A stretch of DNA of 24,759 bases, taken from the NCBI GenBank assembly GCA_023451395.1, contig JAEXZL010000129.1:1-24759 (forward strand), in the 5' to 3' direction. Each line of letters begins with the position of its first letter. Position 1 is the stretch's first letter. The DNA is from Bacillota bacterium. Its GTDB lineage: Bacteria; Bacillota; Clostridia; Clostridiales; Clostridiaceae. The translations under genes and the position numbers were made by a program. Below, piece after piece: positions 21,662-24,759 of the stretch. A model generated the notes under the pieces. It was given only the letters and a program-made list of their open reading frames with translations, searched no databases and was not told where the DNA came from.

Positions 21662-22234
21662 ATGAAAAGTATCATACAAAAACTATCAATAAATAATTTA
21701 AAAGACTTTTTTATATTATTCAGTAATGATGAATGTGAAAAATGCCAATGTACTTTCTATTTTGCAGCTAATAATATTGAAAAATGGATGAATATGAGTA
21801 ATGAAGAAATAAAAAAATTAAGAGAAGATATTACTGACAAGTGTACTGACGGATATCTTTATTATATAGATGATAAACCTGCCGCATGGTGTCAATGCAT
21901 TAATCAACAGGATGTACCTTATTTAAAGAAATTGCTAAGTATAAAGGATAATGAGAATGCTAAAATAATATCATGTTTTTTTATCAAGAGAGAGTATAGA
22001 GGAAAAGGAATACAGAATGAACTTTTGAAAAATGTACTTACTGAATGTAAAAATGAAGGGATAGAGTTAGTTTATTCAATACCAGTTTTTGATGATTTTC
22101 TTAATAGTGTAGATGAGAACCAAAAGAATGTAAAACTACATACTGGGTACAAAAAGTTATTTGAGCAATTTGGATTCAGTTGTATAGGTAATAATAAAAG
22201 ATACTACTTCATGAAAAAAGACTTGATTATATAG
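21662..22234 (+). CDS. GNAT family N-acetyltransferase
   Basis: The 190-residue protein has the GNAT acetyl-CoA site in CFFIKREYRGKGIQNELL (about 105-122, the R/Q-x-x-G-x-G/A motif), preceded by a strand with GYLYYIDDKPAAWCQC and followed by a FGFSCIGNNKRYYFMKKDL C-terminus. The N-terminal CEKCQCTFYFA is of the type seen in GNATs of unknown substrate in Clostridium. It transfers an acetyl group to an amine; the acceptor cannot be named. GGAG precedes the ATG, and the gene is only 28 bases after the 3D-domain gene, so they are likely co-transcribed, although a functional link is not evident. Confidence 0.82.
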   Translation: MKSIIQKLSINNLKDFFILFSNDECEKCQCTFYFAANNIEKWMNMSNEEIKKLREDITDKCTDGYLYYIDDKPAAWCQCINQQDVPYLKKLLSIKDNENAKIISCFFIKREYRGKGIQNELLKNVLTECKNEGIELVYSIPVFDDFLNSVDENQKNVKLHTGYKKLFEQFGFSCIGNNKRYYFMKKDLII

Positions 22235-22312
22235 AATAATGCTTCTATTTTTAAAGGTGTTAAAAATCTTTTTGGTTATTTACCCTCTGAGCATAGAAAA
22301 CGTACAAGCTAA

Positions 22313-22352
22313 AAAAGCATGGGTATAGATTTTTCTATATCCATGCTTTATC
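22313..22352. terminator. hairpin terminator after the GNAT gene
   Basis: AAGCATGG with TATAGA on the left pairs with TCTATA and CCATGCTT on the right around a T-rich loop. The T-run is stronger on the minus strand than the plus, but the only gene ending nearby is the plus-strand GNAT gene about 80 bases upstream. Confidence 0.7.
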
Positions 22353-22477
22353 TATCCCCTTACTTGCACAATTATCTATATTATTAATTTCATTTCCATA
22401 CCTGCAAAACTGCTACCTACAATATCGGATGTTTTCATTTTATTTTTGATACAATGCATATGAAAGGAGGTTATTAT

Positions 22478-23353
22478 ATGGATGTGCTAAAGCAGATGAA
22501 TTTAGCCATGAAATATATTGAAGAAAATTTAATGGAAGAAATTGATTTTCAATTAGCCGCTAAGTTTGCTTGTTGTTCAGAGTATCATTTTAAAAGGATG
22601 TTTTCTTTTCTTTCAGGCTATACACTTAGTGAATATATCCGAAGAAGAAGAATTACTCTGGCAGCCTTGGAGCTCCATAGATCCAAAGCAAAAGTAATTG
22701 ATATTGCTCTTAAATATGGTTATGACTCTCCCGATTCCTTCACAAGAGCATTTCAAACACTTCAAGGCGTATCCCCTTCAGAGGTGAGAAAAGGTGATGT
22801 TCCATTAAAGGCTTTTCCACCAATGACCTTTCAACTAATAATTAAAGGAGGAAATGAAATGGATTATAGAATTGTAGAAAAAGAAGCTTTTCAAATTGCA
22901 GGACTAAAAAAGCAAATCACCCTGGTTTATGAAGGTGTAAATCCACAAATGGATGATGTAGTGGCAAGACTCACAGAAAAAGGCATTCAAGAACTAAAAG
23001 AACTATCCAATATAGATCCAAAGGGTATTTTAAGTATATCAGCTAATTTTACCGAAGGAAGAGCAGAAGGTACAATACTTGATCAATATATAGGTATTGC
23101 TACAACTAAAAGAATTCCAGAGAAATGGGATGTTTTATCAGTTAATGCTGGTACTTGGGCGGTATTTACTGCTATTGGAGATTTCCCAAAAGCACTTCAG
23201 GATACCTGGGCAAGAATTTATTCAGAATGGTTTCCTACATCTGGTTATGAAATAACCGGAGGACCGGAGATATTATGGAATGAAAGTAAAGACACTAGTC
23301 GTCCCGATTACAAAAGTGAAATCTGGATTCCTGTTATTAAAAGTAAAGCATAA
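22478..23353 (+). CDS. AraC family regulator with GyrI-like ligand-binding domain
   Basis: The 291-residue protein has an N-terminal AraC DNA-binding domain (about 1-106: two helix-turn-helix units, with AAKFACCSEYHFKRMF and ALKYGYDSPDSFTRAFQ) and a C-terminal GyrI-like effector domain (about 128-291, starting MDYRIVEKEAFQIAGLKK). Proteins of this layout bind small or hydrophobic ligands and often control efflux or stress genes. I chose ATG 22478, seven bases after AAAGGAGG; the frame opens at 22454, but that ATG has no site. Inside the gene, AAAGGAGG (22844-22851) stands seven bases before the in-frame ATG of M128 (22859), so the effector domain alone could also be made. No target gene is adjacent. 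A terminator follows. Confidence 0.92.
   Translation: MDVLKQMNLAMKYIEENLMEEIDFQLAAKFACCSEYHFKRMFSFLSGYTLSEYIRRRRITLAALELHRSKAKVIDIALKYGYDSPDSFTRAFQTLQGVSPSEVRKGDVPLKAFPPMTFQLIIKGGNEMDYRIVEKEAFQIAGLKKQITLVYEGVNPQMDDVVARLTEKGIQELKELSNIDPKGILSISANFTEGRAEGTILDQYIGIATTKRIPEKWDVLSVNAGTWAVFTAIGDFPKALQDTWARIYSEWFPTSGYEITGGPEILWNESKDTSRPDYKSEIWIPVIKSKA
22844..22861 (+). promoter_or_regulatory. internal Shine-Dalgarno and in-frame ATG inside the AraC gene
   Basis: A perfect AAAGGAGG (22844-22851) lies seven bases before ATG (22859-22861), in frame with the gene and exactly at the domain boundary (codon 128). Initiation here would give a 164-residue free GyrI-like domain. It encodes the residues IKGGNEM. 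Confidence 0.6.
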
Positions 23354-23377
23354 CTAATAAAGAAGCTATAAATAGCT

Positions 23378-23423
23378 GGAGAATCCATAGAAGTTATCTG
23401 CAAATTCTATGGATTCTCCTTTA
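23378..23423 (+). terminator. terminator of the AraC-family gene
   Basis: A 15-bp perfect stem (23378-23392 with 23405-23419), followed by TTTATTA. It is about 25 bases after the stop codon. Confidence 0.88.
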
Positions 23424-23506
23424 TTACTTCACTGAAAGAAATTAGTATATTACCTGTTAATTATTTTTTTATCCTATTAAAGCACCATAAATATATATTA
23501 ATGCAG

Positions 23507-23520
23507 CTAGAAACTTCTAG
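23507..23520. promoter_or_regulatory. perfect palindrome upstream of the small membrane protein gene
   Basis: CTAGAA-AC-TTCTAG is a 14-base inverted repeat, 18 bases before the -35 box of the next gene. It could be an activator or repressor site. The regulator is unknown. Confidence 0.35.
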
Positions 23521-23537
23521 ATTTACACCACATATAT

Positions 23538-23566
23538 TTGTATGTTATCATCTTTTTATACATAAT
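23538..23566 (+). promoter_or_regulatory. probable sigma-A promoter of the small membrane protein gene
   Basis: TTGTAT (23538-23543), 17 bases, CATAAT (23561-23566). The start would be near 23573, about 28 bases before the ATG. Confidence 0.6.
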
Positions 23567-23600
23567 TTTTTAACATTTTATAATTAAAGGGGATGTTTGA

Positions 23601-24152
23601 ATGAAATATGGTCAGAATCGTGATACGGAAATATCAGATAATGTACAATATTATCAAGAAGGTGATGATAATACTATAGAAAGCACAAATTCTGTGCTTG
23701 AAGAAAATCTATCAACTTCTGGTAGAGGTAAGCTGTTATATACAACGAAAGGTAAATTAAAAAAAAGCACAGGTCTTATTATACTCTCAATTGCACTCAT
23801 TCTAATAATGGTTATAGGCTTTACACTAGACAATATCATAGCTTGGATTTTTCTCATTCTTTGCGGATTGTCAATTATAAATCCTACACTTCGAGCACTA
23901 GCTGAAGCTGGTTCTTATGTAAATGTATATGAAAATATAATTGAAGGTGTAGCAATACCAGAAAAGAAAATTAAATCCCCCAAGGATCTTATTACATTTT
24001 CTTTACCCTATAACGAGGTAACTCATTTGAAATCAGTTGGAAACACCAATTTGATAATACATACTGAAAATAGAAGATATATAGTACAAGCAAATACTGT
24101 AGTCTCTAAGGTCTATGATTTGATTAACAATAAAATCAACGGAGCCAAGTAA
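23601..24152 (+). CDS. uncharacterised two-helix membrane protein
   Basis: The 183-residue protein has a polar, acidic N-terminal segment (1-42), a basic patch TTKGKLKKS (48-56), two close hydrophobic helices (about 58-75 and 78-94), and a C-terminal domain of about 90 residues with alternating strands (VYENIIEGVAIP, LITFSLPYNEVTHLKSVG, NLIIHTENRRYIVQA, VSKVYDLINNKI). This last pattern resembles the small PH-like domains of bacterial membrane proteins, where a short helix ends a beta barrel; the link is tentative. Charge distribution suggests both ends are in the cytoplasm. GGGG precedes the ATG. It has its own promoter, a palindrome nearby and a terminator. I cannot assign a function. Confidence 0.72.
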   Translation: MKYGQNRDTEISDNVQYYQEGDDNTIESTNSVLEENLSTSGRGKLLYTTKGKLKKSTGLIILSIALILIMVIGFTLDNIIAWIFLILCGLSIINPTLRALAEAGSYVNVYENIIEGVAIPEKKIKSPKDLITFSLPYNEVTHLKSVGNTNLIIHTENRRYIVQANTVVSKVYDLINNKINGAK

Positions 24153-24172
24153 ATACATGTATTTTGCCATAT

Positions 24173-24223
24173 AAAGAGCATCTAAAGAAATGGAATTATA
24201 TATTTCTTTGAATGCTCTTTTTT
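24173..24223. terminator. terminator between the small membrane protein gene and the VanZ-like gene
   Basis: AAAGAGCAT (24173-24181) pairs with ATGCTCTTT (24212-24220) and an inner AAGAAAT/ATTTCTT stem. TTTTTT continues on the plus strand. It can serve both converging genes. Confidence 0.85.
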
Positions 24224-24237
24224 AAAAAGGGCCATAT

Positions 24238-24759
24238 TTAAAGGCTTAATCTTGCCATGAATAATAAATATAATAGAACTGGTAATCCTACGATAGCAGA
24301 TAATATTGTGATAGCAGTATGTACTTTTTTCTCATCACGTAATATAAGTAATAAAAACTTATAGCCTAAAATTCCAATCCATCCACCGAAAGAATTTAGA
24401 ATTAAATCATCAATGTCTGATGCTCCGATGCCTAAAAGCCCTTGTATGATTTCAACAAATAAACTCACGATGAATATAAAGAACATATTCGTGATTACTC
24501 TTTTATCTTTTTTGAGTAATGTCAAATATATACCAAGAGGAATAAAAATAGCGATATTACCAGCCACATTACTAAAAGCAAATTTTTTTAAATTCCCAGT
24601 GCTGCCAGATATATATTCCGTTATACTATTAAAAGGAATGAGATTGATTGATCTCATTGAAGTCCTTTGACTATTAAATAGTTTCAATAGCGAAACTCTT
24701 GATAAGAACAATAATTTAATTAAAAAAAGTATGTAGCAAATGAAAACACCATATAAGAA
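24238..24759 (-). CDS. VanZ-like family membrane protein (partial, cut by window edge)
   Basis: The frame stays open from the stop to the window's right end, so the start is outside; at least 173 residues are visible. The sequence has the VanZ-like layout: a first helix (FLYGVFICYILFLIKLLFLS), the loop SINLIPFNSI, a second helix after NVAGNIAIFIPLGIYLTLL, then SLFVEIIQGLLGIGASDIDDLILNSFGGWIGILGYK with its conserved acid-rich core, and a final helix. VanZ of enterococci gives low-level teicoplanin resistance by an unknown route, but most family members have no tested role. A shorter start (TTG at 24711) is possible but unlikely, because the first helix continues upstream. It ends at a shared terminator. 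Confidence 0.85.
   Translation of the reverse strand, partial: FLYGVFICYILFLIKLLFLSRVSLLKLFNSQRTSMRSINLIPFNSITEYISGSTGNLKKFAFSNVAGNIAIFIPLGIYLTLLKKDKRVITNMFFIFIVSLFVEIIQGLLGIGASDIDDLILNSFGGWIGILGYKFLLLILRDEKKVHTAITILSAIVGLPVLLYLLFMARLSL

Noticed and set aside
24413..24670. Plus-strand frame inside the VanZ-like gene
   Set aside because: Antisense shadow. The minus-strand frame has the family pattern and runs off the edge.

Overview
The window reads as chromosomal DNA of a low-GC, endospore-forming Firmicute, most likely Clostridium in the broad sense. It is AT-rich with strong AGGAGG-type ribosome binding sites. It carries the 5' end of a clostridial-looking 16S rRNA, coat-F type spore proteins, DUF1836 and DUF4003 proteins, a YmaF protein, a 3D-domain wall protein and a short-form serA next to serC. 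Gene order looks like ordinary core chromosome. I see no prophage, insertion sequence, CRISPR array or tRNA.

Layout. Positions 1-300 hold the start of an rRNA operon read leftward, with its leader and a sigma-A promoter. Positions 419-1840 hold thyA-folA (minus strand, stop and start sharing one base). Positions 1907-2650 hold a small minus-strand operon of two coat-F/ferritin-like spore proteins and an overlooked 43-residue basic protein. Positions 2916-5050 hold an SLC45-type MFS transporter and a membrane-anchored glycerophosphodiester phosphodiesterase (plus strand). htpG follows (minus) with a perfect CIRCE operator. Then come four minus-strand genes: an NSS sodium symporter, a lone holin-like protein, an APC amino-acid permease and a DUF4003 protein, followed by plsY (minus). 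The plus-strand serC-serA pair makes serine from 3-phosphoglycerate. ymaF (plus) converges on an unrecognised 525-residue membrane protein (minus). A DUF1836 regulator and an SGNH hydrolase are divergent. A pyruvate kinase without its C-terminal domain (minus) stands next to a plus-strand coiled-coil/3D wall protein with a GNAT acetyltransferase behind it. The window ends with an AraC/GyrI-type regulator, a small two-pass membrane protein and a VanZ-like gene that runs off the right edge.

Most transcription units are closed by clear intrinsic terminators, often bidirectional between convergent genes, so operon limits are well defined.

Nothing here is a proven new system. The points most worth following are: (1) a three-stem structured element between the spore-coat operon and the MFS gene; (2) a perfect internal Shine-Dalgarno and in-frame ATG inside the AraC regulator that could make a free ligand-binding domain; (3) 25-bp tandem repeats just upstream of plsY; (4) palindromes on or near the promoters of ymaF, the APC permease and the small membrane protein; (5) the short, divergent pyruvate kinase.
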